From contig NZ_JACHCL010000002.1 of the NCBI RefSeq assembly GCF_014200725.1, forward strand, positions 372,001-436,000: a stretch of DNA of 64,000 nucleotides. The letters are read 5' to 3'. The notes under the pieces are model-generated. The model saw only the letters and a list, made by a program, of their open reading frames with translations, did not search any database and was not told the origin of the DNA. Position numbers and translations under genes: made by a program. The stretch's first letter is position 1, and each line of letters starts with the position of its first letter. Below, in pieces: positions 25,001-33,974 of this stretch. This stretch comes from Janthinobacterium silvisoli (GTDB taxonomy: Bacteria; Pseudomonadota; Gammaproteobacteria; Burkholderiales; Burkholderiaceae_D).

Positions 25001-25228
25001 CTAGGCCACAACCGAGTGCGACACCGTCAGCCACTCGCCTGGCTGCAGCTTTGCCGCCGCCTCGCGCGTGGCCAGCACGCTGCCTGGATCCAGGTCGGGC
25101 CGGTTCAATTTGTAGGCATCGGCAAAGTCATCGGCATTGAATGCCTGCCCCGCCTTGACGTAATATTTGAAGCCGACGAAGGCGTCGGGATCGGTAACGA
25201 CGGCATATTCTAGCGTGATGCTATTCAT
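25001..25228 (-). CDS. Small hypothetical protein
   Basis: A 75-residue cytoplasmic protein (MNSITLEYAVVTDPDAFVGFKYYVKAGQ at its start is the conserved-looking part; it ends GEWLTVSHSVVA). Start 25228 was chosen because the preceding 18 in-frame codons look non-coding; GAGG upstream is a weak binding site. No motif recognised. It precedes the acetyltransferase on the same strand and may be co-transcribed with it. Confidence 0.55.
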   Translation of the reverse strand: MNSITLEYAVVTDPDAFVGFKYYVKAGQAFNADDFADAYKLNRPDLDPGSVLATREAAAKLQPGEWLTVSHSVVA

Positions 25229-25385
25229 GGCTGGCCTCGTCGGCAATGGTGAGTCATCATTATGCGTCAATTCCAGCGGCAACGATGCACAAGGTGGCTA
25301 GGCGTCTTGCCGGCGATGTCAGTGGCAGACATCGCTTGCGGCAAGTCAACAGTCCACCGGCCTGCCAGCGCTACATTAGCCTGAT

Positions 25386-25775
25386 ATGCCACCTTCAGAC
25401 ACCATCGCCGTCATCGAAGCCTGCACCGCCTGCGTAGCGCACGGGCGACGAGGCGCTGCATGCGCGCGCACCGCATGCTCGACTGGTGCCTGGCTATCCA
25501 GTTCGACAATGGCGGTTTCCAGGGCGGGAAGATCGATTCCACGCCGCGCGTGGCTGTCATCTTCAATACGGGCCATATCCTGCTTGGCCTGGCGGCAGGC
25601 GGGGCTGCATACCGAGCCACGTACGAGAGTGCGCTGCACCGCGCGGCCAGCTGGCTGCGCGACAGCCAGGATGCCGATGGATGCTGGCGCCGGCATCGGA
25701 CGCCATTCGCCCTGGCAGCGCTTCATCGGCTGCGAGCAGGCAAAAGTGCTGGGCCTGGGCATTGCCATGGGCCCG
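25386..25775 (+). pseudogene. Relic of a prenyltransferase/squalene-cyclase-like protein
   Basis: About 85 residues, best read in the frame starting near 25460 (AHRMLDWCLAIQFDNGGFQGG, then DSTPRVAVIFNTGHILLGL, then AASWLRDSQDADGCWRRH), look like two alpha/alpha-barrel repeats of terpene-cyclase-like proteins found in exopolysaccharide loci, with the QDADGCW QW-type motif. Immediately upstream the sequence GDEALHAR is in a different phase, implying a one-base frameshift, and no downstream continuation exists. The full proteins have several hundred residues, so this is a truncated relic. Confidence 0.55.
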
Positions 25776-26166
25776 GTGACGTTTTACCACGCGCTGGAAG
25801 ACGCCATGGGCGATGCTTTTCCCATACCTGTATGGGAACACAACACGGCGCTGCTAGCCTGCCTGGACCATCACGGCAAGCGCTGGGAAGTGACCGTGCG
25901 CCCCCTCGATCCGCTGCTTGCACAGCGCCGCATCGACCAGCCAGGCCGCGGCCACTTGCGCGACTATTTTCAAGACGAGTTTGACGCCGCCTGCCTGCAT
26001 CCATGGACAAGAAAGCGATGCGGCATCGTGGTGCATCCCGGCGCAGAGATTTTTGGATCATTTGCGCCGGCTGGCGGGCGAGCATGTGACGATTTACGCC
26101 AGCCCGGTGCAACTGGCGGCGCGGCCCATTTCGCATGGCGCTGGCACCCCGGACATAAGCGCATAA
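25740..26166 (+). pseudogene. Relic of an unidentified gene
   Basis: From about 25710 one frame becomes protein-like: EQAKVLGLGIAMGPVTFYHALE, then PIPVWEHNTALLACLDHHGKRWEVTVRPLDPLLAQ, then GRGHLRDYFQDEFDAACLHPW. Around 26045 the sense passes to another frame, FLDHLRRLAGEHVTIYASPVQLAARP, which stops at 26166. The open frame itself continues into the antisense of the OPT gene, which is a shadow. I do not recognise the ancestral family. It is read as a frameshifted fragment joined to the cyclase-like relic. Confidence 0.45.
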
Positions 26167-26197
26167 AAAAACCGCCCGGTGTGATCCGGGCGGTTTT
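26165..26197 (-). terminator. Intrinsic terminator after the OPT gene
   Basis: Arms AACCGCCCGG and CCGGGCGGTT with a 6-base loop. On the minus strand the stem is followed by seven Ts, so it ends leftward transcription from the OPT gene, whose stop is 20 bases away. The plus strand has four Ts and could stop residual rightward reading. Confidence 0.88.
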
Positions 26198-26216
26198 CAT
26201 GAGGCCAGGCCTGACA

Positions 26217-28484
26217 TCAAGCCTGCGGGCTATCCGCCTTCTTCTCGCGCGACACAACATACAGCAGCACGATAATGGCTGCATACGGCAGCAAGGACAG
26301 TGCGTCCGAATGCAGGCCCGCGTAGAACGGGTTGCCGTGTTCGGCCCAGTCATTCATCATCTGGTCGAAGTGCGTCAGCACGCCGGCCGTAATCGCGATG
26401 ATGATGCCGGCCAGCGCACCACCGGCGATATAGCCGGAAGCGAGCAGCACGCCCGAGCTGCGGTCGCCTGCCAGTTGACGCTCTTCTTCATTGAGCCTGG
26501 CATTGTGTTCCAGCTTGTTGTTGCGACGATCCGCCACCCAGCGCACCAGGCCACCGACAAAGATCGGCAAGGTCGATGACAGTGGCAGGTACACGCCCAC
26601 CGAAAACGCCAGCGAAGGAATGCCGGCCATTTCCAGTACCACGGCGATCATCACGCCAAACAGCACCAGGGTCCACGGCAGTTGCTGGTCGAGGATGCCC
26701 TTGATGATGTAGGACATCAGCACCGCCTTCGGCGCATCGTACTTTTTCACTTCCGAACCGTCAGGACGCTTGTTGTAATGGCCGTTGATGCCCGGATCGA
26801 CCAGGTAAGCCAGCTGGCCATCGTCCTTGACGAAGTACTTGCCGGCAGGGCCGCCCACGGTATCGGTTTTTTGCCAGACCTTATAGGTATTGTGGTCCGT
26901 GTCCGCCTGCGGGCCTTGCAACTGGCCCGTCACTGTCAGTTTCGATGCATCCACGCTCAAGCCAGGCGCCACTTGCGCGGCCGGCACGTAGACGGTGCTC
27001 GCCTCGTTCAGCTTCAGCAAAATCGGCCCCAGGATCAGTGCCGACGACAAGGCGCCCGCCAAAATCGCGTACTGCTGCAGGCGCGGCGTGGAACCCACCA
27101 GGTAGCCGGTTTTCAAGTCTTGCGAGGTGGTGCCGGCATTGCTGGCGGCGATACACACGATGGCGCCCACCGACAGAGCGGTGACGTAGTAGCGGCCACC
27201 GGTCCAGCCCATGATCAGGAAGATCAAACAGGTAAACAGCAAGGTGGCCACGGCCATGCCGGAAATCGGATTCGACGAGGAACCGATTTCGCCGGTCAGG
27301 CGCGAAGAGACGGTGGCAAACAGGAAGCCGAACACCAGGATCAGCAGCGCGCCCAGCAGGTTCATGTGCAGCGGCGCGGCGAAGGTGATCACGGCGATGA
27401 TGGCCAGGCAGCCGATGACGACCCACTTCATCGGAATGTCCTGCTCCGTGCGCAAGGTCGAATTGGCCTTGCTGCCCTTGCCCATGCCGGCCAGGCCGGC
27501 CGACAGGCTGCGCCAGATCATGGGCATGGCGCGCACCAGCGAAATCAAGCCGCCGGCAGCCACGGCGCCCGCGCCGATATACAGCACATAGGCGCTGCGC
27601 ACGTCGTCGGCGCCCATTTCGCTGATCAACTTGGTGCCTGGCGAAAGCACGGTGGTCAGGCTGTCGCCGAAGAACTTGATCATCGGGATCAGCAGCAGAT
27701 ACGACAGCACGCCGCCGGCCGCCATGGTGGCGGCGATGCGTGGACCAATGATGTAACCCACGCCCAAGAGCTCTGGCGAAATCTCGGCGCCGATCGAGCC
27801 ACCCTTCAGCGGCGCGGCAAATTCCACGCCCGGCGTATCCTTCCAGCCCTTGAACGAGATATTGAATACCTTATACAGCAGGCCCACGGCAAAACCGCCG
27901 AAGATGATCTTGGCGCGTTTCTTGGCATCCTTGGCGGCAGCAGATTCCTGGTCGATGCTTTCGCCAGCGGCGATGCGCGAATCTGCCGTGGCGGCAGCCT
28001 TCAGCACTTCGGCGCACGCAGTACCTTCCGGGAATTTGAGTTCCTTGTGCTGGTCCACGATCATGGTGCGGCGCATCGGGATCATCATCAAAATACCCAG
28101 CAAGCCGCCCAGGATACCGACCAGCATGACGCGCGAAATTTCCAGGTCAAAGCCGAGGATCAGGATGGCGGGCATGGTCACGCCCAGACCGAAGGCCAGC
28201 GACTCGCCAGCCGAACCGGCCGTCTGCGTGATGCTGTTTTCAAGGATCGACGAATCCTTGCCGCCCACTTTCTTGGCCAGTCCAAACAGGGTGATGGCAA
28301 TCACGGCAACCGGGATCGATGCGCTGACGGTCAGGCCTACCTTCAGTACCAGGTAAAGCGAAGAAGCGCCGAAGACCATTCCCAGGATGACACCCATGAC
28401 CAAGGCGCGGAAAGTCATTTCCGGCAGCTGCGCCTCAGCCGGGATATATGGCTTCACCACACTCGGTGTTGCATCTTTTGCCAT
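26217..28484 (-). CDS. OPT superfamily oligopeptide transporter
   Basis: A 755-residue inner membrane protein with about 14-16 hydrophobic segments. Family features are EMTFRALVMGVILGMVFGASS near the start, a KFPEGTACAEVLKA motif at about 145-158, and ISPELLGVGYIIGPRIA. OPT proteins take up oligopeptides (or metal-chelate derivatives) by proton symport. An extra loop at about 500-590 (from EASTVYVPAAQVAPGL, with GGPAGKYFVKDDG) is predicted to be periplasmic. AAGGAATATCC precedes ATG 28484. It stands alone between two hairpins. Substrate not determinable. Confidence 0.92.
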   Translation of the reverse strand: MAKDATPSVVKPYIPAEAQLPEMTFRALVMGVILGMVFGASSLYLVLKVGLTVSASIPVAVIAITLFGLAKKVGGKDSSILENSITQTAGSAGESLAFGLGVTMPAILILGFDLEISRVMLVGILGGLLGILMMIPMRRTMIVDQHKELKFPEGTACAEVLKAAATADSRIAAGESIDQESAAAKDAKKRAKIIFGGFAVGLLYKVFNISFKGWKDTPGVEFAAPLKGGSIGAEISPELLGVGYIIGPRIAATMAAGGVLSYLLLIPMIKFFGDSLTTVLSPGTKLISEMGADDVRSAYVLYIGAGAVAAGGLISLVRAMPMIWRSLSAGLAGMGKGSKANSTLRTEQDIPMKWVVIGCLAIIAVITFAAPLHMNLLGALLILVFGFLFATVSSRLTGEIGSSSNPISGMAVATLLFTCLIFLIMGWTGGRYYVTALSVGAIVCIAASNAGTTSQDLKTGYLVGSTPRLQQYAILAGALSSALILGPILLKLNEASTVYVPAAQVAPGLSVDASKLTVTGQLQGPQADTDHNTYKVWQKTDTVGGPAGKYFVKDDGQLAYLVDPGINGHYNKRPDGSEVKKYDAPKAVLMSYIIKGILDQQLPWTLVLFGVMIAVVLEMAGIPSLAFSVGVYLPLSSTLPIFVGGLVRWVADRRNNKLEHNARLNEEERQLAGDRSSGVLLASGYIAGGALAGIIIAITAGVLTHFDQMMNDWAEHGNPFYAGLHSDALSLLPYAAIIVLLYVVSREKKADSPQA

Positions 28485-28509
28485 GGATATTCCTTATGTA
28501 TTAATAAAT

Positions 28510-28542
28510 CAAAACAGCCCGGATTGGTGTCCGGGCTATTTT
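28510..28542 (-). promoter_or_regulatory. Hairpin in the leader of the OPT gene
   Basis: AGCCCGGA/TCCGGGCT with a 6-base loop, 26 bases upstream of the OPT start and followed on the minus strand by GTTTTG. No leftward gene lies upstream for it to terminate, because mrcA diverges. It could be a leader attenuator, or a rightward barrier before mrcA. Function is inference. Confidence 0.45.
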
Positions 28543-28693
28543 CTTGAAGCCGAGACTATCGCACAGGAGCGTTTCGATGAAAAGGTTTTTTGCGCCGCAG
28601 CCGCCCCTGGCAGCCCATAGGAAGCCAGTTAACAGCCCTGATCCATAGCGCTGACAAGCTAGCAACTAGCTGGGAACGCTCACGGCATTGGTC

Positions 28694-28699
28694 TATAAT
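28694..28699 (+). promoter_or_regulatory. Candidate -10 element of mrcA
   Basis: A perfect TATAAT lies 45 bases before the chosen mrcA start. The -35 at 17-base spacing (TGGGAA) is poor. If real, the transcript starts near 28706, which rules out the upstream TTG at 28688 as start codon. Confidence 0.4.
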
Positions 28700-28738
28700 C
28701 GCTGCCATCGTGCGCTGCACGCCACCGTGAGAAATGTC

Positions 28739-31075
28739 TTGACTGCTTCCCGATCCGGATTCCCCTGGCCTTCGCGCCGCGCCCTTGTGCGCAGCGCCAT
28801 CCTGGCCATTTGCGCCGCGCTGGCCGCCGGCGCCCTGCTGGCCGGCTATCTGTTCCTGTATGTGAAACCGCGCCTGCCTGCGCTCGACGTGATCACCGAT
28901 TACCAGCCGAAGATACCGCTGCGCGTGTACACGGCCGACCATGTACTGATCGGCGAATTCGGCGAGGAACACCGCGACTTCGTGCCGATTGCGCAAGTGC
29001 CCGAGATGATGAAAAAAGCGCTGCTGGCCATCGAGGACAGCCGCTTCTATGAACACAATGGCATCGACTTCGTGCGCGCGGCCGGCGCCGTCATGTCCAA
29101 CCTGCGCCACGGTTTTGGCCATGGCGGCGGTTCGACCATCACCATGCAGGTGGCGCGCAATTTCTTCCTGACGCGCGACAAGGTCGCCTCGCGCAAGCTC
29201 AATGAAATCATGCTGGCCCTGAAGATCGAGGCTGCGCTGTCGAAAGACCAGATCCTTGAGCTGTACATGAACCAGATGTACCTGGGACAGCGCTCGTTCG
29301 GCTTCGCCAGCGCGGCGCAGACGTATTTTGGCAAGCCCTTGAACAGCCTGTCGATCGCGGAAATGGCCATGCTGGCCGGCCTGCCGCAAAACCCGGCGCG
29401 CCATAATCCGATCAGCAATCCCAAAAAAGCACATGCGCGCCAGCGGCTGGTGTTGAAACGCATGCGCGAACTCGATTACATCACCGAAGGCCAGTATCAG
29501 CAGGCGCTGGCGCAGCCACTGCGCATCAACAGCCGTGGCAGCCAGGGTTTCGACACGCATGCCGAATACGTGGCCGAACTGGCGCGTCAGTCCGTGTACG
29601 CAAAATACAAGGAAGACAGCTACACCAAGGGCATCAGCGTCTACACGACGATTTTGAAGGCTGACCAGGATGCCGCCTATGAATCGACGCGCCGCAACGT
29701 GATCGCCTACGACCAGCGCCACGGCTACCGTGGACCGGAAACCTTCATCGATCTGCCGGCCGACCAGGAAACCCGCGACGACGCCATCGACGCGGCGCTG
29801 CAGCGGCGTCCCGACAGCGACGGCCTGATCGCCGCTGTCGTCACCGACGTCGCCAGCGGCAAGGTGGTGGCCGACACCGGCGATGGCGATCCCAAGACCA
29901 TCACCGGCGACGGCTTGCGCTTCGCTGCAGCCGCCCTCTCCTCCAAGGCAGGCAGCGGCATCAAGCTGCGTCCGGGCGCGGTGATCCGCCTGTCGAAAGA
30001 CAGCAAGGACAACTGGGCCATCACGCAAGTGCCGCTGGTGGCCGCCGCCTTCGTCTCGCTCGACGCCGAAACAGGCGCCTACCATGCGATGGTCGGCGGC
30101 TTCGATTACAACCTGCAAAAGTTCAACCACGTGACGCAAGCCTGGCGCCAGCCCGGTTCGGCCATGAAGCCCTTCGTGTATTCGGCAGCGCTGGAAAAAG
30201 GCTTTTCGCCAGCCACCCTGATCAACGACGTGCCCTTGACCATGCAAGCCGGCGGCAAGGTCTGGGCGCCGCAGAATGACGACTTCAAGTTCGACGGCCC
30301 GATCACCATGCGCTACGCGCTGGCGCAGTCGAAGAACGTGGCCTCGGTGCGTATTTTGCGCGCGCTGGGCGTGCCCTATGTGCACGAGTTCATCGAAAAA
30401 TTCGGCTTCGACCCGGCCCGCCAGCCGAACAACCTGACCATGGCGCTCGGTACCGGCTCCGTCACGCCAGTGCAGATGGCGGGCGCCTACGCGCTGTTTG
30501 CCAACGGCGGCCACCAGGTCGAACCATATCTGATCGACCGCATCGTCGACGCCAAGGGCGCCGTCCTGCTGCAGACCAAGCCGCCAGCGCCGAACGACGA
30601 TAAAACCCTGGCCCTGGATCCACGCAATGCCTACGTGATGGACAGCATGCTGCGCGAAGTAACGCGCACGGGTACAGGTTCCATCGTCACCAAGAAACTG
30701 GGGCGCAACGATATCGCCGGCAAGACCGGTACCACCAGCGACGCCGTCGATGGCTGGTTCGCCGGCTACAGCGGCGGCATCGTGGCGGTGGCGTGGATGG
30801 GCTACGATGATCCGAAATCGCTCGGTGGACGCGAATTCGGCGCCACCCTGGCCCTGCCCATCTGGCTCGACTACATGCATACGGCCCTGGCCACGCGCCC
30901 CGAGCAGACGCGCGCCGTGCCGGCTGGCCTCAGCCTGGTCGATGGCGAATGGCTGTACGACGAGTTCATCGACATGGGCGCCGTCAAGACACTGGACATG
31001 GATACCGAAACGCCAACCGACCCGGCCGCCGTGCCGGACACGGCGCCGCCGCCTGAAACCCCGCAGACGAATTAA
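28739..31075 (+). CDS. mrcA: Penicillin-binding protein 1A, bifunctional
   Basis: A class A PBP of about 778 residues that polymerises and cross-links peptidoglycan in the periplasm. A cytoplasmic tail and one membrane helix (about 20-42, AILAICAALAAGALLAGYLF) precede the glycosyltransferase domain, with EDSRFYEHNGIDF and GGSTITMQVARNFFL. The transpeptidase domain has SxxK in QPGSAMKPF, SxN in AQSKNVAS and KTG in AGKTGTTSDA. The C-terminus is Pro/Thr-rich. The start is uncertain: TTG 28739 is used, GTG 28727 is an alternative. In many proteobacteria mrcA lies by pilus assembly genes; here it does not. A bidirectional terminator follows. Confidence 0.94.
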   Translation: MTASRSGFPWPSRRALVRSAILAICAALAAGALLAGYLFLYVKPRLPALDVITDYQPKIPLRVYTADHVLIGEFGEEHRDFVPIAQVPEMMKKALLAIEDSRFYEHNGIDFVRAAGAVMSNLRHGFGHGGGSTITMQVARNFFLTRDKVASRKLNEIMLALKIEAALSKDQILELYMNQMYLGQRSFGFASAAQTYFGKPLNSLSIAEMAMLAGLPQNPARHNPISNPKKAHARQRLVLKRMRELDYITEGQYQQALAQPLRINSRGSQGFDTHAEYVAELARQSVYAKYKEDSYTKGISVYTTILKADQDAAYESTRRNVIAYDQRHGYRGPETFIDLPADQETRDDAIDAALQRRPDSDGLIAAVVTDVASGKVVADTGDGDPKTITGDGLRFAAAALSSKAGSGIKLRPGAVIRLSKDSKDNWAITQVPLVAAAFVSLDAETGAYHAMVGGFDYNLQKFNHVTQAWRQPGSAMKPFVYSAALEKGFSPATLINDVPLTMQAGGKVWAPQNDDFKFDGPITMRYALAQSKNVASVRILRALGVPYVHEFIEKFGFDPARQPNNLTMALGTGSVTPVQMAGAYALFANGGHQVEPYLIDRIVDAKGAVLLQTKPPAPNDDKTLALDPRNAYVMDSMLREVTRTGTGSIVTKKLGRNDIAGKTGTTSDAVDGWFAGYSGGIVAVAWMGYDDPKSLGGREFGATLALPIWLDYMHTALATRPEQTRAVPAGLSLVDGEWLYDEFIDMGAVKTLDMDTETPTDPAAVPDTAPPPETPQTN

Positions 31076-31086
31076 GCGGGATAGAT

Positions 31087-31122
31087 AAAAAAACACCGGC
31101 GCTTTGCCGGTGTTTGTTTTTG
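31087..31122. terminator. Bidirectional terminator between mrcA and the TetR gene
   Basis: Stem AAACACCGGC/GCCGGTGTTT. The plus strand is followed by GTTTTTGG, the minus strand by seven Ts. It serves both convergent genes (stops at 31075 and 31136). Confidence 0.9.
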
Positions 31123-31135
31123 GTTTTTCGGTTTA

Positions 31136-31873
31136 TCAGGCTGTCACGCCGAGATACCCTCTCACCGTCCGCACCACGCTGTCGGCGAAATCATCCACAT
31201 TCACCTTGGCCGCGCGGTACTTCCAGCGCTTCACGTACCAGTCCTGGAACAGGGCCAGGCAATGCGATGACAGCAGGGTCGGATCGCCCAGCGGACGCGG
31301 CTCAATCTCGGCGATGGTGGCCGCGATCAGGGTTTGTACATACAGTTCCGAATTCTTCGCCATGCTGCGCTGCTCCACCTGCAGCACGCGCGAATCCATG
31401 TAGACGAAATAAAACCAGGGCTGCAAGACTTCGGACAGGTAGATCGACGAACGTATCATCGCTTCAAGCCGGTCCAGCGGCGACTTCACGTCGACAAACA
31501 TCTGCGGCAAGGCTTGCGTAGCGTGGCGCACCACGTCCTCGATCATTTCTGCCAGCTGGTCCTTGCTGGCAATGTAGCCATACAAGCCGCCCATCGACAG
31601 CCCCGTTTCGCGGCACAGGTCGCGCAAGCTCATGGCGCGGAAACCCACGTCATTGGCCAGGCGGAAGGTGGCGCCAAAGATGCGCTCCAGGTTTTCCAGC
31701 GCCGGCTTGCGGCGCTTGACGCCGATGCGGCCCGCGTGGCGGTCGAGGATGTATTCCCAGATGTTTTCGCCATTTAAAGGCGACATCTGCTGAAACTGTT
31801 CAAAGTTGAAATGGGTCGACAAGGGCAATCCTGGAAACGGGGTGATGGCGGCAGCGTAATACCGATTCGGCAT
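31136..31873 (-). CDS. TetR/AcrR family transcriptional regulator
   Basis: A protein of about 245 residues. After an N-terminal extension of some 50 residues, the DNA-binding helix-turn-helix lies at about 60-105: ENLERIFGATFRLANDVGF, then MSLRDLCRETGLSMGGLYGYIASKDQL. The remaining helical domain should bind a ligand. The start at 31873 gives no visible ribosome binding site; an upstream ATG at 31987 is in AT-rich, non-conserved sequence. It diverges from the lipase gene across a 261-base AT-rich spacer, so it could regulate lipase expression; that is inference from position. TetR regulators near lipases often respond to fatty acyl compounds. Confidence 0.82.
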   Translation of the reverse strand: MPNRYYAAAITPFPGLPLSTHFNFEQFQQMSPLNGENIWEYILDRHAGRIGVKRRKPALENLERIFGATFRLANDVGFRAMSLRDLCRETGLSMGGLYGYIASKDQLAEMIEDVVRHATQALPQMFVDVKSPLDRLEAMIRSSIYLSEVLQPWFYFVYMDSRVLQVEQRSMAKNSELYVQTLIAATIAEIEPRPLGDPTLLSSHCLALFQDWYVKRWKYRAAKVNVDDFADSVVRTVRGYLGVTA

Positions 31874-32134
31874 AAACAATTCAGTATAAATACTGGCCAC
31901 GCGCAAGCGGAGTGCCGCCTGATTTCGCGGCTGATTATAGCTCAGGAAAACAACATTTTGACTTTTTAACCACGCAATTTCATGCAAGTAATGCTACATT
32001 TAAAAAACCGAGCGCTCGCTATTTTAAATATTTGATATCACCAAACGCATCATCCGAATGCGGCGTGACTGTCAACGGCCCCGGTATTTGCTGCAGCTTC
32101 GACATTTCCACTATTTCACAATAACGGAGACAAA

Positions 32135-33052
32135 ATGAAGAACCGCTTCTGGCTAGCCCTTTCCTCCCTGTTCCTCTCTTTCACCATCGGCCTGCTGCCG
32201 TCCACGGCCTCGGCCGCTGGCTACACGCAGACCAAATATCCCATCGTGCTGGTGCACGGCCTGTTCGGTTTCGACAAGCTAGGCCCGGTCGAATACTTTT
32301 ACGGCATCCCCGACGCCCTGCGCAGCGGCGGTGCGCAAGTCTATGTGACCACCATTTCGGCCGCCAACAGCACCGAGGTGCGCGGCGAACAATTGCTGAC
32401 GCAAGTGCGCCAGATCCTGGCCGCCACGGGCGCCGCCAAGGTCAACCTGATCGGCCATAGCCACGGCGGCCCCACGGCGCGCTACGTGGCTTCCGTGCGG
32501 CCCGACCTGGTCGCGTCCGTCACCACCGTGGCCGGCGTCAACAAGGGTTCGAAAGTGGCCGACATCCTTACCGGCGCACCGAATACCAGCGCCGCGATCG
32601 GCGACGCGCTGGCTAGCCTGATCGGCATCCTGTCCGGTAACAAGGGCTTGCCGCAAAACGCGGGCGCTTCGCTGACATCGCTGTCGACAGCCGGCTCGCT
32701 GGCCTTCAACAGCCGCCATCCACAAGGCGTGCCCACCACGGCCTGCGGCGAAGGCGCTTACCAGGAACGGGGCGTGTATTACTTTTCCTGGAGCGGCGCG
32801 CAGCCCTACACCAATGTGCTCGACATCGCCGACCCTGCCCTTGCCACCATCAGCCTGGCTTTCGGCGGCGCCAAGAATGATGGCCTGGTCAGCAGCTGCT
32901 CCAGCCACCTGGGCAAGGTGATACGCGACGACTATGCCATGAACCACCTCGATGAAGTCAACCAGCTGGTCGGCATCGTCAACCTGTTCGAAACCAACCC
33001 CGTCACCGTGTTCCGCCAACACGCCAACCGCCTGCAAGGCATCGGCTTGTAA
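32135..33052 (+). CDS. Secreted triacylglycerol lipase, family I
   Basis: A 305-residue alpha/beta hydrolase with a signal peptide ending ASAAG (about 28). The oxyanion region is LVHGLFGFD. The nucleophile Ser109 is in GHSHGG (GHSQGG in Pseudomonas LipA). Asp249 (GAKNDGLV) and His271 (AMNHLDE) complete the triad, and Cys204 and Cys255 are placed as the conserved disulfide. The DEVNQ stretch after the His fits the calcium site of family I.1/I.2. ACGGAGA precedes the ATG. The adjacent foldase gene, 10 bases on, shows it needs Lif-assisted folding before type II secretion. It hydrolyses long-chain triglycerides outside the cell. Confidence 0.94.
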   Translation: MKNRFWLALSSLFLSFTIGLLPSTASAAGYTQTKYPIVLVHGLFGFDKLGPVEYFYGIPDALRSGGAQVYVTTISAANSTEVRGEQLLTQVRQILAATGAAKVNLIGHSHGGPTARYVASVRPDLVASVTTVAGVNKGSKVADILTGAPNTSAAIGDALASLIGILSGNKGLPQNAGASLTSLSTAGSLAFNSRHPQGVPTTACGEGAYQERGVYYFSWSGAQPYTNVLDIADPALATISLAFGGAKNDGLVSSCSSHLGKVIRDDYAMNHLDEVNQLVGIVNLFETNPVTVFRQHANRLQGIGL

Positions 33053-33062
33053 GGAGACGGCC

Positions 33063-33974
33063 ATGCGCACACAACGCGTCGGGATAGGCGCGCTGGTCCT
33101 GGTACTCGCAGGCCTGGCTTATTTTCAGCTGCAGCAGGAAGCACCACCCTCGCCGCCGGTGGAAAAGGCGGAACCCGATCTGTTCGCGTTTGTGCGCTCG
33201 ATGGAAGGCACGCGGCCCGATGGTAATCTCACGGTGGCCGCCGGCGAGCAGCTGGTGGTCGACGCGGAGCTGGGCCATCTGTTTGATTACTACCTGGCCG
33301 GCCTCGGTGAAAAGCCGCTGGCCGCCATCCGCGCCCAGATAGAACTGGAACTCGATAAGCGCCTGGCGCCCGCTCCGGCGCGCGAGGCGAAACGCCTGCT
33401 GGGCGCCTACCTGGCCTACAAGCAGGCGCTGGTCGGTGTCGAGCAGACGTTGCCGAAATCGCATGACATGGCGCAGGCAGCCAGTGCGCGTTTGCTCGCC
33501 ATGCGCCAGCTGCGCGCCACTTACTTTACGCCGCAGGAAAGCGCCGGCCTGTTCGGCGCCAGCGACGCCTATGACGATGACGCCGTGGCACGCATGGCTA
33601 TTTTGGGCGACACGCGTTTGAGCGAAGCCCGGCAGCGCGAACAGCTGGCCGCGCTCGACGCCCGCATGCCGGCGGGCGTGAAGGCGGAACGCGATGCGCC
33701 GTTAAAGGTCGCCAGGCTGGAAGAATCGGTGCAGGCGCTGCGCGCCCAGGGCGCTGGCGACAATGAAGTCTACCGCCTGCGCGCCAGTACTTTCACGCCG
33801 GAAGCGGCGGCCCGCCTGGCGGACCTGGACCGCGAAGAATCGCAATGGCAGCAGCGCATCGTGCTGTACCAGGCGGAAAAAACCCGGCTGGGCCAGGATG
33901 CTGACGCGCTGCAAAGACTGCGCGAGACCAGCTTTACCCAAGATGAGCAGCGCAGGCTGGGAGCGTATGAATAA
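33063..33974 (+). CDS. lifO: Lipase foldase (Lif), steric chaperone
   Basis: A 303-residue inner-membrane-anchored periplasmic chaperone specific for the upstream lipase. An N-terminal membrane helix (about 7-20) is followed by a Pro-rich linker (EAPPSPPVEKAEPD), then the helical folding domain. It carries the Lif signature around LFDYYLAGLGE (the RxxFDYYLSxxGE motif, here with His-Leu instead of the usual Arg spacing). AAGGAGA precedes the ATG. Its stop is adjacent to the stop of the convergent efflux gene. Co-transcription with the lipase gives matched amounts. Confidence 0.92.
   Translation: MRTQRVGIGALVLVLAGLAYFQLQQEAPPSPPVEKAEPDLFAFVRSMEGTRPDGNLTVAAGEQLVVDAELGHLFDYYLAGLGEKPLAAIRAQIELELDKRLAPAPAREAKRLLGAYLAYKQALVGVEQTLPKSHDMAQAASARLLAMRQLRATYFTPQESAGLFGASDAYDDDAVARMAILGDTRLSEARQREQLAALDARMPAGVKAERDAPLKVARLEESVQALRAQGAGDNEVYRLRASTFTPEAAARLADLDREESQWQQRIVLYQAEKTRLGQDADALQRLRETSFTQDEQRRLGAYE

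Noticed and set aside
25386..26579. A single 397-codon gene
   Set aside because: Its last 130 codons lie antisense to the OPT gene and beyond that gene's terminator, and its first 100 codons are out of phase with the protein-like cyclase segment.
26682..28547. A 621-codon plus-strand frame opposite the OPT gene
   Set aside because: Same reason: it mirrors a clear membrane transporter gene, and its composition (His, Gln, Asp, Arg) is typical of an antisense shadow.
28556..31096. An 846-codon open frame on the minus strand opposite mrcA
   Set aside because: It is exactly antisense to the penicillin-binding protein gene, rich in His/Gln/Arg/Gly in the way of GC-rich shadow frames, and has no recognisable domain.
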